Positions 1-9,530 of a stretch of 64,000 nucleotides of DNA are shown one piece after another. The number at the start of each line of letters is the position of its first letter. Position 1 is the stretch's first letter. Location of the stretch: NCBI GenBank assembly GCA_003170415.1, contig PMZJ01000014.1, forward strand, positions 1-64,000, written 5' to 3'. This stretch comes from Phycisphaerales bacterium. Its GTDB lineage: Bacteria; Planctomycetota; Phycisphaerae; Sedimentisphaerales; Anaerobacaceae. Under the pieces are notes generated by a model, which did not search any database, had not been told where the DNA came from, and saw nothing but the letters and a program-made list of their open reading frames with translations. The translations under genes were made by a program, and so were the position numbers.

Positions 1-303
1 TTTAATTTTCATATTCAATACTAACATTATTTTATTTTATCTTAAATATATCCATTATGCAATTATTTTGCTCGTGGATAACTAAAAACCACCTGATAAA
101 GGCGGTTCCGGAAAAAACATGGGTGGATTACTAAGGACGAGTATGACACTAAATTAAAAACCTAAAAGAAAAACAGGAAGATATTATTCTACAAAAAGAA
201 GAAAACGCGGCCTCCCATATTATTCACCGTCTTCTGCGATTTGCCGTGGCTAACGCCTATTCGAAAGGCTCGTCACTGGATAATCCAGGCAGCGTTAATA
301 ATA

Positions 304-374
304 CGGAGGGGGTATAAGACACCCCCTCCGGCCACCCCCATATAATACGCGGGGGGCACTTAGCGCCCCCCGCG
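304..374. repeat. Twin GC-rich hairpins, each a 10-bp perfect stem with a 7-nt loop
   Basis: cggagggggt-ataagac-accccctccg (304-330) and cgcggggggc-acttagc-gccccccgcg (348-374). Confidence 0.8.
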
Positions 375-419
375 GACACCCCCCTTGATGCACCACCGGA
401 CACACGTTTTCCCGCCGCA

Positions 420-495
420 GGTTCTCCCCTTGGCAACCCCTTTCCTTGGCTCTCTTTCACTCTAATGAAAAGGAAGTTGCTATAAGAGGAGAACC
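420..495. repeat. Large imperfect inverted repeat / structured intergenic element
   Basis: ggttctcc(420-427)/ggagaacc(488-495), gcaac(433-437)/gttgc(476-480), ttcctt(442-447)/aaggaa(470-475). Confidence 0.65.
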
Positions 496-625
496 AGCTC
501 ATCCGACTTTCCTGTGAGCAAGTCTGGGACAACATGTTAGCACGCTAAAGCTCGTAGAATTCACCCTCTATCCCTCTTCTACGGCCCCGGTGGTGTCGGT
601 TAAGAGTTGATTTTTACTCTTCAAG

Positions 626-928
626 TTAGAACAACTCCGGAGCAATCTCTTCAAGCATCTTGGGTTTCCAGTGCAGGTCTCTTTCGATATGAAGACCATA
701 CGGCCCACGAACACTTTCAAGCTCTGACAAGCTAAAGTACCCGAGTTCTTTGCAATGGCCTTCCACAAGGCCAAAGAAAGTGTCCTCGCCGTCGAATTCA
801 GTTGCCCACCAAGTCCAACTTGAATCCGGCGTAAAGAACTTAACTAAAACGATTGCCTTGCTGCCTTTACTTTCTTGTGAATACAAAGGCGGAAGCAGTT
901 TACGTATTTCTTCTGTTAATAGTTTCAT
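626..928 (-). CDS. DUF2958-type protein, typical of conjugative/integrative elements
   Basis: Translation ...LPPLYSQESKGSKAIVLVKFFTPDSSWTWWATEFDGEDTFFGLVEGHCKELGYFSLSELESVRGPYGLHIERDL matches remembered family pattern. Confidence 0.8.
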   Translation of the reverse strand: MKLLTEEIRKLLPPLYSQESKGSKAIVLVKFFTPDSSWTWWATEFDGEDTFFGLVEGHCKELGYFSLSELESVRGPYGLHIERDLHWKPKMLEEIAPELF

Positions 929-1091
929 TGATCGACCCTATCCTTTCTTGTCACAAATCCTGTACTCCAATTATTTGGTTTTTAATGTCCTGTCTTAACG
1001 TTAGCTCACAGGCCCATAGCAACAAGAAGGGCTAATTTGCCGCTCGTGTGTATTTACCCTTTCTTTTAGCGATCAATATGGCCAAGTAGAA

Positions 1092-2351
1092 TTGAAGGAT
1101 ATGGAAAAACAAAACAACAACCCAAACCAAATCACACAGTTTGCTATTACAAACTTCAGGGACATAAAAAAGAAATTCGGCATCAAACAAAAAGACCGCC
1201 GGGGACATATGTACATCGTGGGAAAAACCGGGACAGGTAAATCTACACTGGTTGAGAATATGGTTATCTCTGATATCAAGGCAGGTTCAGGACTTGCTTT
1301 AATCGACCCGCACGGCGACTTGGCCGAGGATATACTTGATTATGTGCCCGAGGAAAGAATCGAGGACGTGATATATTTCAACCCGGCAGATAAGGAGTAT
1401 CCTGTTCCCTTCAATCCACTGGAGCAGGTGCACCCGGATTACCACCACCTTGTAGCATCAGGGCTGATTTCCGTGTTCAGGAAGGTTTGGTCTGAGTTCT
1501 GGGGACCAAGATTAGAACATATCTTGAGGCATTGCATCCTGACGCTATTAGAGTGCCCGGGAAGCACTTTGCTGGACATACCAAAGCTTTTAACCGACAA
1601 GTATTTCAGGCAGGATATATTAAGCTGCGTTACGCAGCCCCAGGTCAAAGAGTTCTGGTTTAACGAATACGATAAGTACAGTGCCTACCTGAGGTCACAG
1701 GCCATTTCGCCTATTCTCAATAAAGTCGGGCAGTTCCTGGTAGCCAGGCCCTTGAGAAACATTGTCGGCCAGAGAAAAAACACCTTCCGTTTCAGGAAGG
1801 TAATGGATGAAGGCAAAATTTTTATCGCCAACCTGTCAAAAGGCAAGATCGGCGAAGATAATTGCTCACTATTGGGGGCAATGCTGGTAACACAGATACA
1901 GCTTGCAGCTTTAAGCCGGGCGGATATTCCCGAAAACAAAAGACAAGGGTTTTACCTGTATGTCGATGAAATGCACAACTTTATTACTTTGTCTTTTGCT
2001 GATATCCTGTCAGAGGCAAGGAAATACGGCTTAAACCTCACCCTGAGCCACCAGTTCATTGAACAGCTTGATGAAAAACTCAGAGCCGCAATTTTCGGCA
2101 ACGTGGGAACCACGATTTCTTTAAGGGTCGGGGCTGAAGATGCAAAATACCTGGCCAGGGAATTCTACCCGGTTTTCTCCGAAGAGGATATTGTGAATCT
2201 GCCCAATTACCATATCTACTTAAAACTTTTGATTGACGGTGCATCGTCTGCGCCATTTAGCGCCGTGACTCTTCCTTTGCCCGGAAAAGAAAAATCTTGC
2301 AAGAGCAAAGTTGTCAACTCATCACGAGATCGTTATGCTATGCCTGATTAG
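1092..2351 (+). CDS. Type IV secretion / conjugative coupling-type (TraD/VirD4/HerA-like) ATPase
   Basis: Walker A GKTGTGKST, LIDPHGDLAEDIL, Walker B-like YVDEMHNF. Confidence 0.8.
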   Translation: MKDMEKQNNNPNQITQFAITNFRDIKKKFGIKQKDRRGHMYIVGKTGTGKSTLVENMVISDIKAGSGLALIDPHGDLAEDILDYVPEERIEDVIYFNPADKEYPVPFNPLEQVHPDYHHLVASGLISVFRKVWSEFWGPRLEHILRHCILTLLECPGSTLLDIPKLLTDKYFRQDILSCVTQPQVKEFWFNEYDKYSAYLRSQAISPILNKVGQFLVARPLRNIVGQRKNTFRFRKVMDEGKIFIANLSKGKIGEDNCSLLGAMLVTQIQLAALSRADIPENKRQGFYLYVDEMHNFITLSFADILSEARKYGLNLTLSHQFIEQLDEKLRAAIFGNVGTTISLRVGAEDAKYLAREFYPVFSEEDIVNLPNYHIYLKLLIDGASSAPFSAVTLPLPGKEKSCKSKVVNSSRDRYAMPD

Positions 2352-2377
2352 AAAATTCATAGAAGAGGGTGTAGCTT

Positions 2378-3949
2378 ATGGCCAAAACAATTGCAAAACC
2401 TGTTGGTATTTGGATCAGGGTTTCCACCGAAGACCAGGCTCGAGGCGAAAGCCCGGAACATCATGAAAAGCGGGCCAAGTTCTATGCTGAATCAAAAGAC
2501 TGGCAGGTAAAAGAGGTTTATCACCTTGAGGCCGTGAGCGGTAAATCAGTAATGGAGCATCCCGAAACCCAGAGAATGCTGGCACATATAAAGAAAGGCC
2601 ATATCACCGGCCTTATTTTCTCAAAACTCGCCCGCCTTGCACGTAACACCAAGGAACTCTTGGATTTCGCCGACATATTCCGGGAATATAACGCAGATTT
2701 GATTTCCTTGCAGGAATCCATTGACACCTCCAGCCCGGCAGGGCGGCTTTTCTACACAATGGTAGCGGCCATGGCTCAGTGGGAAAGAGAAGAAATTGCC
2801 GACCGTGTCGCAGCTTCAGTGCCCATAAGGGCTAAACTTGGAAAACCGCTTGGCGGTGCAGCGCCTTTTGGTTACCGGTGGGATGATCACAAACTGGTTC
2901 CTAATCCCAAAGAAGCTCCTATCCGGAAGTTAATGTATGAATTGTTTCTAAAGCAACAACGCAAATTGACCGTGGCCAAGCTTCTCAATGAACAAGGTTA
3001 TAGGACCCGTGGCGGTGGAAAGTTTTCCTACACCAGCGTTTGCAGGCTTTTGCGTGACTCTACTGCAAAGGGGGTTCGCAGAGCCAACTATACTAAAAGC
3101 TTAGGTAAAGGCAAGGAATGGGTGCTAAAGCCCGAGAAAGAGTGGGTTTACACCGATATCGAGCCGATTGTTTCCGAAGAACTCTGGGGCCAGTGCAACC
3201 AACTCCTGGATGAACAGGAGAAAAAAAATCAGCGACCCGCCCGGAAAGCGGTTCATCTTTTCACGGGTTTTGCCTACTGCTATTGCGGAAACAAAATGTA
3301 TGTGCCGTCTGCCACGCCGAAATATATTTGTTACAAATGCCGGAACAAGATCAGAACCAATGATTTAGAAGAAATATTCCACCAGCAGCTTAAAAACTTC
3401 TTTTTCTCGCCAGTCCAGATCTCCGAGTATCTTGCGAAAGCCGACACCCAACTTAAAGAAAAGCAGCAGCTTCTTTTAACCCTTCAACAGGAACAACAAA
3501 AAATCCAGCGGGAAATAGACAAGACATATCAACTGTATTACGATGATAAGATAGATAAAGAAGGCTTCGGTGTAAGATACGAGCCCCTGAACGAACGAAA
3601 CAAGCAGATTGAAGAGCAGATACCTCAGCTCCAGGCCGGTATTGACTTTCTAAAGATTCAATACGCCTCCAGCGATGAAATTTTCCATGAAACAAAAGAC
3701 CTCTACTCTCGCTGGTCGCAGCTAAATCTTGAAGAAAAAAGGAAGATCGTCGAGTGTATTACCGAGAAAATCATCGTCGGCAAAGACGATATAACAATCA
3801 ATTTGAGCTATCTTCCTTCGTCAGTTGAAAAGATAGCAACTTCTCACCACAACCCTGTCCCTGCGGATACTTCGGGTCGGATTCCCGGCGGTGCAAATGC
3901 ACGCCGGGGCAGGTCGAAAGATATTTGTCAAAAATTTCAGGCCCGCTGA
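2378..3949 (+). CDS. Large serine recombinase (resolvase + recombinase + zinc ribbon domains)
   Basis: IRVSTEDQA N-terminus, GLIFSKLARLARNTKELLDFADIF, CGNKMYVPS..YICYKCRNK zinc ribbon, C-terminal coiled coil. Confidence 0.9.
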   Translation: MAKTIAKPVGIWIRVSTEDQARGESPEHHEKRAKFYAESKDWQVKEVYHLEAVSGKSVMEHPETQRMLAHIKKGHITGLIFSKLARLARNTKELLDFADIFREYNADLISLQESIDTSSPAGRLFYTMVAAMAQWEREEIADRVAASVPIRAKLGKPLGGAAPFGYRWDDHKLVPNPKEAPIRKLMYELFLKQQRKLTVAKLLNEQGYRTRGGGKFSYTSVCRLLRDSTAKGVRRANYTKSLGKGKEWVLKPEKEWVYTDIEPIVSEELWGQCNQLLDEQEKKNQRPARKAVHLFTGFAYCYCGNKMYVPSATPKYICYKCRNKIRTNDLEEIFHQQLKNFFFSPVQISEYLAKADTQLKEKQQLLLTLQQEQQKIQREIDKTYQLYYDDKIDKEGFGVRYEPLNERNKQIEEQIPQLQAGIDFLKIQYASSDEIFHETKDLYSRWSQLNLEEKRKIVECITEKIIVGKDDITINLSYLPSSVEKIATSHHNPVPADTSGRIPGGANARRGRSKDICQKFQAR

Positions 3950-4335
3950 TTGACCGAATCGATATTCATATAGACGTGCCTGCGGTAAGTTTCAATAAAT
4001 TACGTTCAAGAGCAAACCAGCTTGACTCGGCAACGATAAGGGAGGACGTGATGAAGGGGCGGGTGATTCAGGCGAAGCGTTTCAGCAATGGTCCCGGCAC
4101 GCCGGGGACCAACGCGAGAATGACGCACAAGCAGGTTGAGAAATTCTGCAAGCTGGATTCGTCGGGCGAGATGCTTCTCAAAGAGGCGATGATGGAGTTT
4201 GGTCTGTCGGCCCGTGCGCACGACAAAATCTGCAAGGTCGCCCGCACCATAGCGGATTTGGCCGGCTGTGAGGACATAAAACCGGAGCACGTGGCCGAGG
4301 CAATTGGTTATCGAAAGCTGGACAGAAAACTCTAA
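3853..4335 (+). pseudogene. comM: 3' fragment of ComM/YifB-like Mg-chelatase family ATPase, split by the integrative element
   Basis: Frame +1 reads PCPCGYFGSDSRRCKCTPGQVERYLSKISGPLIDRIDIHIDVPAV...ARAHDKICKVARTIADLAG; no 5' part in window. Confidence 0.85.
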
Positions 4336-4536
4336 ACTGTTGTCCAATTCCCTTTTGCTTGGTTTGAGTCCTGAAAGCATCTGTTTTTCATCCAATACCG
4401 CATTTAATATATAAGCTTAAGTCCTGCTACGGCAAGCGGTTACGTTTTTGTGTTTTTTGCTTAACCTGCCCCGTGCAGATGTCGATAGATAGTTGGCTGT
4501 ATTAATAATCGTTTTTTTGTGGCCGAGGGTTAAAAA

Positions 4537-4872
4537 ATGGGAATCCAGAACTGGTCGGAAAATATAGTTCTCGTTGACTTGCCCGCCGAACCGCTGATGG
4601 GTGATGAGCTAAAGGCCGTCGCGGACATTATAAAAGACAGAGGCGATTGCGACGTGGTGGTTGATTTCTCCGCCATTGACATTATAACATCATCGAGCTT
4701 ATCGAAATTTCTCAAGCTGCGAAAAATGTTGATGGACTGTGACCACCAGCTTATCTTCTGCAGTGTCGCGCCGGCCACGAAGGGCATCTTTGCCGTGACG
4801 GGTCTTGACGGCATCTTTAGGGTTGTTGACGACAAATTTGTCGCCCTTGCGGGTCTCCAGTTAGTCAGATAG
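4537..4872 (+). CDS. STAS-domain protein (anti-sigma-factor antagonist-like)
   Basis: VVVDFSAIDIITSSSLSKFLKLRKML...IFCSVAPATKGIFAVTGLDGIFRV. Confidence 0.75.
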   Translation: MGIQNWSENIVLVDLPAEPLMGDELKAVADIIKDRGDCDVVVDFSAIDIITSSSLSKFLKLRKMLMDCDHQLIFCSVAPATKGIFAVTGLDGIFRVVDDKFVALAGLQLVR

Positions 4873-4982
4873 TCAGAGGACAAAAGCATCCTGCGAAAAA
4901 TCGCCCCTGCCCAATAACGCTGCCTGCCCATGTGCTAATTTTCCCGCGATTGTCCGAAGACAAGAAAAACGAAACACTGATA

Positions 4983-6152
4983 TCAGGTATTACCGCGCAG
5001 TGATAAAACGGAGTTACATATCCGCTCTACGGCAAAATCGATTTCCTCTTCGGTGGTAAATCTTCCCATACTGAAACGGACTGCGCTTGACGCCAGGTCC
5101 TCATTTATGCCCATCGCCCGAAGAACATAGTTTGAGCCGGAGGTCCCGGATTCACAGGCCGAACTGGCCGAAGCGGCAACTTCAGGAGTTTTACCGAGCA
5201 GGGAAACGGCCTCAATGCCCCCAAACGAAACATTAACGGTATTGGGCAGGCGTTCAGAGGGGTGACCGTTTATCTGTATATCAGTGATAGCTTTTCTCAG
5301 GCCTGTTTCCAGTTTATCTCGCAGCGAGGAAGACACCGATGGTTTGTCGTCCAGTTCCTCTTCGCACAATTCACAGGCCTTGCCCAGTCCGACAATTCCC
5401 GGGACGTTGAGCGTTCCGCTGCGAAGGAAGTGCTCCTGTCCTCCGCCGTCGATTTGGGCGGTCAGCCGGACGGTGGGGCTTTTGCCCCGCACGTAAAGAG
5501 CGCCAACACCTTTAGGACCATAAATTTTGTGCGCCGAAAATGCCAGTAAATCGGCGTTTATCCGATTGACATTCACCGCGAGTTTCCCAATGGCCTGGGT
5601 GGCGTCGCAGAAAAACAGTATTCCGTGTTTTTTGCAGATTGCGTCGATTTCGTCCGCCGGGTTAATCGTTCCCACGACGTTATTCGCGAGCATAACGCAG
5701 ACAAGCATAGTTTGTTTAGTAATTGCTTCGGCCACTTGCTCCTGTGAAATACGACCAAAGGAATCAGGACGAAGCACAGTCAGCGAGAAACCCTGCTGTT
5801 GGAGCCGTTTGCAGGGTTCGAGAACGGCTTTATGTTCGATGGCGGAAACTATGATATGGTTGCCTCTTTCGCGATACGCCTCGGCTGCGCCTTTAATCGC
5901 AAGATTGCAGCCCTCTGTCGCGCCGGATGTGAAAATAATCTCCCTGGCGGAGGCGCCGATGAGTTTGGCTGTCTGATTACGAGCGGCCTCGACCATATCC
6001 CGTGCCTGGCGTCCCAGCGAATGACTTTCGCTGGAAGGATTCCCGAACGAAGAGGTGAGGGCAGCCATCATACTTTCCAGCACGCGCTTATCCAAGGGCG
6101 TCGTAGCGTTGTAATCGAGATATACGGGCCTATTTATTTTTGTCTCCATCAA
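4983..6152 (-). CDS. Cysteine desulfurase (NifS/IscS family)
   Basis: VYLDYNATTPLD, GNPSSESHSLGR, FSAHKIYGPKGVGALYVRG. Confidence 0.93.
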   Translation of the reverse strand: MMETKINRPVYLDYNATTPLDKRVLESMMAALTSSFGNPSSESHSLGRQARDMVEAARNQTAKLIGASAREIIFTSGATEGCNLAIKGAAEAYRERGNHIIVSAIEHKAVLEPCKRLQQQGFSLTVLRPDSFGRISQEQVAEAITKQTMLVCVMLANNVVGTINPADEIDAICKKHGILFFCDATQAIGKLAVNVNRINADLLAFSAHKIYGPKGVGALYVRGKSPTVRLTAQIDGGGQEHFLRSGTLNVPGIVGLGKACELCEEELDDKPSVSSSLRDKLETGLRKAITDIQINGHPSERLPNTVNVSFGGIEAVSLLGKTPEVAASASSACESGTSGSNYVLRAMGINEDLASSAVRFSMGRFTTEEEIDFAVERICNSVLSLRGNT

Positions 6153-6157
6153 GAGTC

Positions 6158-6937
6158 CTATGGCTCAAGGAACTCGAAATTTTTGTGAACACAGCAGGGA
6201 CAGTCGGCGTTCTTGTTCAGTTTAGAGACATCGATTTGCCTCACAATATTATTCCATACGTCCAAAACGAGCAGGCATTGTCCCGCTTTGTCCGGGTTGC
6301 CGGAGAGAATTTTTAACGCCTCCGACGCCTCGAACGCGGCCACCATAGCGACCGCCGGGCCAAGGACACCGGCTTGTCGGCAGGTTTGCCCATTGCACGC
6401 GGGAGGTGAATCGAGCAGGCATCGCAGGCAGGGTGTCCTGTCGGGGATTATGGTCATAACCTGCGCTTCTGTGCCGAGGACGCCGGCGAATATCCAGGGT
6501 TTGGATTTTTTTATCGCGCAGTCGTTGAGGATGAATCTTGCGGGGAAATTATCCGTTCCGTCGATAATCACATCGACGCCTTCGGTCAGCCGGTTCGCAG
6601 TCAGCCGGTCTATCCTCGCGAAGACCGTTTCTATTTCGCAATTGCTGTTAATTTCCCGCAGGTGATTTGCCGCCGCGTTTATTTTGAGCGTGCGTTCCTT
6701 TGCGTCTTTTTCGGTGAAAAGCGACTGTCTGTGTATATTGGTTAGGTCAACATAGTCATCGTCCACCAGCCGGATTCGCCCGATGCCGGCTCGGACGAGC
6801 AATTCCGCAACCCACGAACCCAATCCGCCGACGCCGACAATGAGAGCGCTGCTGTCAGCGAGATGTCGCTGGCCTTCTTCGCCAAAGGGCTTGAAGGTTA
6901 TCTGTCTTGCGTAGCGTGATAAATCCTGATTTTTCAT
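6158..6937 (-). CDS. ThiF/MoeB/HesA family E1-like adenylyltransferase
   Basis: RYARQITFKPFGEEGQRHL, LIVGVGGLGSW, CLRC...CPCC zinc cysteines. Confidence 0.92.
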   Translation of the reverse strand: MKNQDLSRYARQITFKPFGEEGQRHLADSSALIVGVGGLGSWVAELLVRAGIGRIRLVDDDYVDLTNIHRQSLFTEKDAKERTLKINAAANHLREINSNCEIETVFARIDRLTANRLTEGVDVIIDGTDNFPARFILNDCAIKKSKPWIFAGVLGTEAQVMTIIPDRTPCLRCLLDSPPACNGQTCRQAGVLGPAVAMVAAFEASEALKILSGNPDKAGQCLLVLDVWNNIVRQIDVSKLNKNADCPCCVHKNFEFLEP

Positions 6938-6977
6938 TTGCGGGGTTGATACCTGTTTTTTGATTCAACGTAACCCG

Positions 6978-8054
6978 TTACACGGGTGGCAATTTTTCTT
7001 TTATCCACCCGCCTCCGAGAAGACAATCCCCGGAGTAAACGACAGCCGCCTGACCGGGAGTAACCGCCTCTAATGGCTTGTCGAAACGCACCTCAAAGGT
7101 GTCTTTGCCTGTAATAATAACCTTTGCTGCTGTGCCGCGATGATTATAGCGGATTTTTACCGTTGCGTCGAATGAAGCCGGGACATCAATCTGCCAGTTT
7201 GCGCCATCGGCGGTCAAACCGCCTGCCAGCAGGTCTTGTTTCGTACCTATGGTTACGTCGGCTGTTTGCGGATTTATGTCGGTAACATAAACCGGATGCC
7301 CCGCCGCGATGCCCGTGCCGCGACGCTGACCGATAGTAAATCTGCCGTAACCGTCGTGCCTGCCGATAATTTTGCCGGATGTGTCTATGAAATTTCCCGC
7401 CCGAAGCGCCGAGCTATTGCGTGCCTCAAGCAATTTCGCGTAGTCGCCATCCGGGACAAAACATATATCCTGGCTGTCGGGCTTATCGTGGACTTCCAGC
7501 CCCAGCTCTTTGGCAAGATCTCTTACGGCCTGCTTGTTTTTCAACTGGCCGACGGGAAAAACAATCCTGTCCAATTTTTCGCGTGGTATGCTGAATAAAA
7601 CGTATGACTGGTCCTTGCCCGGCGCGAGAGCGGGAGCAATAGCCGGGTATCCATTATGATTTACAATTCTGGCATAGTGTCCCGTCGCCACGTATTGCAC
7701 GCCTAAGGCATCCGCTAACTCGAAGAGTTTGCCGAACTTGATTTTCTCGTTGCACCGAACGCAGGGGTTGGGTGTTCGGCCATTTTCGTAATCATCGATA
7801 AAGCTTTTTATTATGGTTTCAAAATCTTTTGTCGCCGACAGGGAAATGAACTTAACACCGAACTTTGCGGCGATTCGCCGGGCGTCAGCGGCATCCTGCG
7901 GTGTGCAGCAGGAGCGTGAGTTACTCTCGAAAGCGTGTTCCATTTGCAAACACAGGAAAACGGCTGTAACGTCGAATCCCTCTTTAAGGAGCAATGCCGC
8001 GGCCACCGCCGAGTCAACGCCGCCGCTAACAGCCACCAGCACTTTTTTTCGCAT
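6978..8054 (-). CDS. mnmA: tRNA-specific 2-thiouridylase
   Basis: VAVSGGVDSAVAAALLL, NPCVRCNEKIKFG, PDSQDICFVP. Confidence 0.95.
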   Translation of the reverse strand: MRKKVLVAVSGGVDSAVAAALLLKEGFDVTAVFLCLQMEHAFESNSRSCCTPQDAADARRIAAKFGVKFISLSATKDFETIIKSFIDDYENGRTPNPCVRCNEKIKFGKLFELADALGVQYVATGHYARIVNHNGYPAIAPALAPGKDQSYVLFSIPREKLDRIVFPVGQLKNKQAVRDLAKELGLEVHDKPDSQDICFVPDGDYAKLLEARNSSALRAGNFIDTSGKIIGRHDGYGRFTIGQRRGTGIAAGHPVYVTDINPQTADVTIGTKQDLLAGGLTADGANWQIDVPASFDATVKIRYNHRGTAAKVIITGKDTFEVRFDKPLEAVTPGQAAVVYSGDCLLGGGWIKEKLPPV

Positions 8055-8203
8055 ATCTGTATTTTGTATCCCGTCGAGCCAACAGGCCGTGCGGAAATGA
8101 CCCGCTAATGTTTCACCTGTTTTACAATGATTTTAGCTTACCTGGGTTTGTTTTCGAGGACTTTTTGGCATATCCGGCAGGGAACAGACGGGGTATGCGC
8201 AAA

Positions 8204-8253
8204 AAAACGACAATTGGAAGTCCCGTTTTTTGGGGAACGCCGATTGTCGTTTT
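8204..8253. terminator. Hairpin terminator (possibly bidirectional)
   Basis: aaaacgacaat(8204-8214)/attgtcgtttt(8243-8253). Confidence 0.6.
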
Positions 8254-8291
8254 GCTCGGCGAGGGCCGAGTCGGATTATAAGGTTACGAGA

Positions 8292-8651
8292 TTAGACGGA
8301 GGACTTTTTGTCTTTGCCTTTTTTCTTCCACCATCCCTGGTTGGCCGGCTCCTGCACCTTCTGTTCCCATTGCTCTCCCTGCTTGTCGAACTTGACCTTG
8401 TCCGCCTTTATATCAAGCACCTTGACTTCGTGGATTGTGTCGCCCTTGTGGAGCATCCGGTCCTCGATGAGGACAATCGGAGTGTCGTCGGAATACAAGA
8501 TAGCGGTTACTACTCCGAACGTTGGTTCGGAGTGTTCAACCACCACCTCTTTTTTGCCGTCTTTCGACGCCTGTGTGGCAATCTTCCAGCCGAGCATTCC
8601 GCAGATGGTTATAGCCGCCAACACGAGCCATTTTACTGTGCTTTTATCCAT
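8292..8651 (-). CDS. Small membrane-anchored hypothetical protein
   Basis: N-terminal TM segment; ORF followed by hairpin terminator. Confidence 0.55.
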   Translation of the reverse strand: MDKSTVKWLVLAAITICGMLGWKIATQASKDGKKEVVVEHSEPTFGVVTAILYSDDTPIVLIEDRMLHKGDTIHEVKVLDIKADKVKFDKQGEQWEQKVQEPANQGWWKKKGKDKKSSV

Positions 8652-8960
8652 AGATTCAGGCGGACCATATTGTTGTTAAAAAAAGACGCATTTTCGCCAA
8701 GTCCGCGACTCTTCCGTCAAAGCTCTGCGCCCAAACGCGCCGATAATAATCCATCGACGTTATCACAGTGTTCCTTAAATCCCCTCTATTTAATTGCTGC
8801 TATTTACACCTAAATGAGCAACGTCCGGGAAAACCCCGTTTGAACGGGCATAAATTCGGCGGGATTCCTCTAATTTGTAATATACGATTTCCCCGCCAAG
8901 TCCCTAACGGCTTTCGGGAAATAATTCGGAGAATAGGTGATGCGGCTGCGGCTGGCGGAT

Positions 8961-9506
8961 TTACATTGTGTGTTCTTTTTGCCCTTTGGGGACCGCTGTT
9001 TCCAGTCCCTTGCTGTTTTGGAAGGCAGGTGCGGAGTCGGCGGCATCTTCGCCGGGACGAGTCCGTCCGGCCAATTCCGCCATTGCCTCGCAGCGGATAA
9101 TCTTGCCGTAAAATTCGTCTTTGTCCAGCGTGTAAACCTTAAGGGCGTTGCTGGCCAGTGCCCAGAGTTCGCCTCTGCGGACAAGCTCGGCGAAGCACAG
9201 CCGGCGCATTTCGATATCCCTCTGGTCAGGCGAATTGGTTTGCTCAACGACACCTACTAAAAAGTTTCTGGCTAAAAGCTCCATACCGCCGGAAAGGTTA
9301 TGTTTTTTAACGATTGGTTTAGGGGGTTCGATGATGGTCTCGATTATTTCATCGTGGGCTTCCTGTTCGACGCGTTTGACGCGGGATTTGACCAGGCCAT
9401 AGATACCGACACCGGCGGCCAATATGACCACCATCAGCAGTTGAATCCAGAATGTTCCCTCGTCCTCAACCGCTCCCAGAACAATAACCGCAAGACACCG
9501 GCTCAC
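8961..9506 (-). CDS. Hypothetical protein, paralog of 9531..9935, N-terminal TM
   Basis: LSGGMELLARNFLVGVVEQTNSPDQRDIEMRRLCFAELVRR...VYTLDKDEFYGKIIRCEAMAELAGRT matches neighbour. Confidence 0.65.
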   Translation of the reverse strand: MSRCLAVIVLGAVEDEGTFWIQLLMVVILAAGVGIYGLVKSRVKRVEQEAHDEIIETIIEPPKPIVKKHNLSGGMELLARNFLVGVVEQTNSPDQRDIEMRRLCFAELVRRGELWALASNALKVYTLDKDEFYGKIIRCEAMAELAGRTRPGEDAADSAPAFQNSKGLETAVPKGQKEHTM

Positions 9507-9530
9507 ACTCCCTCGCTTGGCATACGCCGA

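Larger units (their letters stand above)
1..3855. mobile_element. Right part of an integrative element inserted in comM/yifB (left end outside the window)
   Basis: Serine recombinase abuts a truncated comM; DUF2958 and conjugative-type ATPase genes precede it. Confidence 0.7.

Noticed and set aside
257-535. 92-aa minus-strand ORF
   Set aside because: Low-complexity and overlaps the hairpin block; no recognisable domain or good start context.
8127-8813. Long + strand ORF (228 aa)
   Set aside because: Lies antisense to the hypothetical gene 8292..8651 and spans its terminator hairpin; composition looks non-coding.
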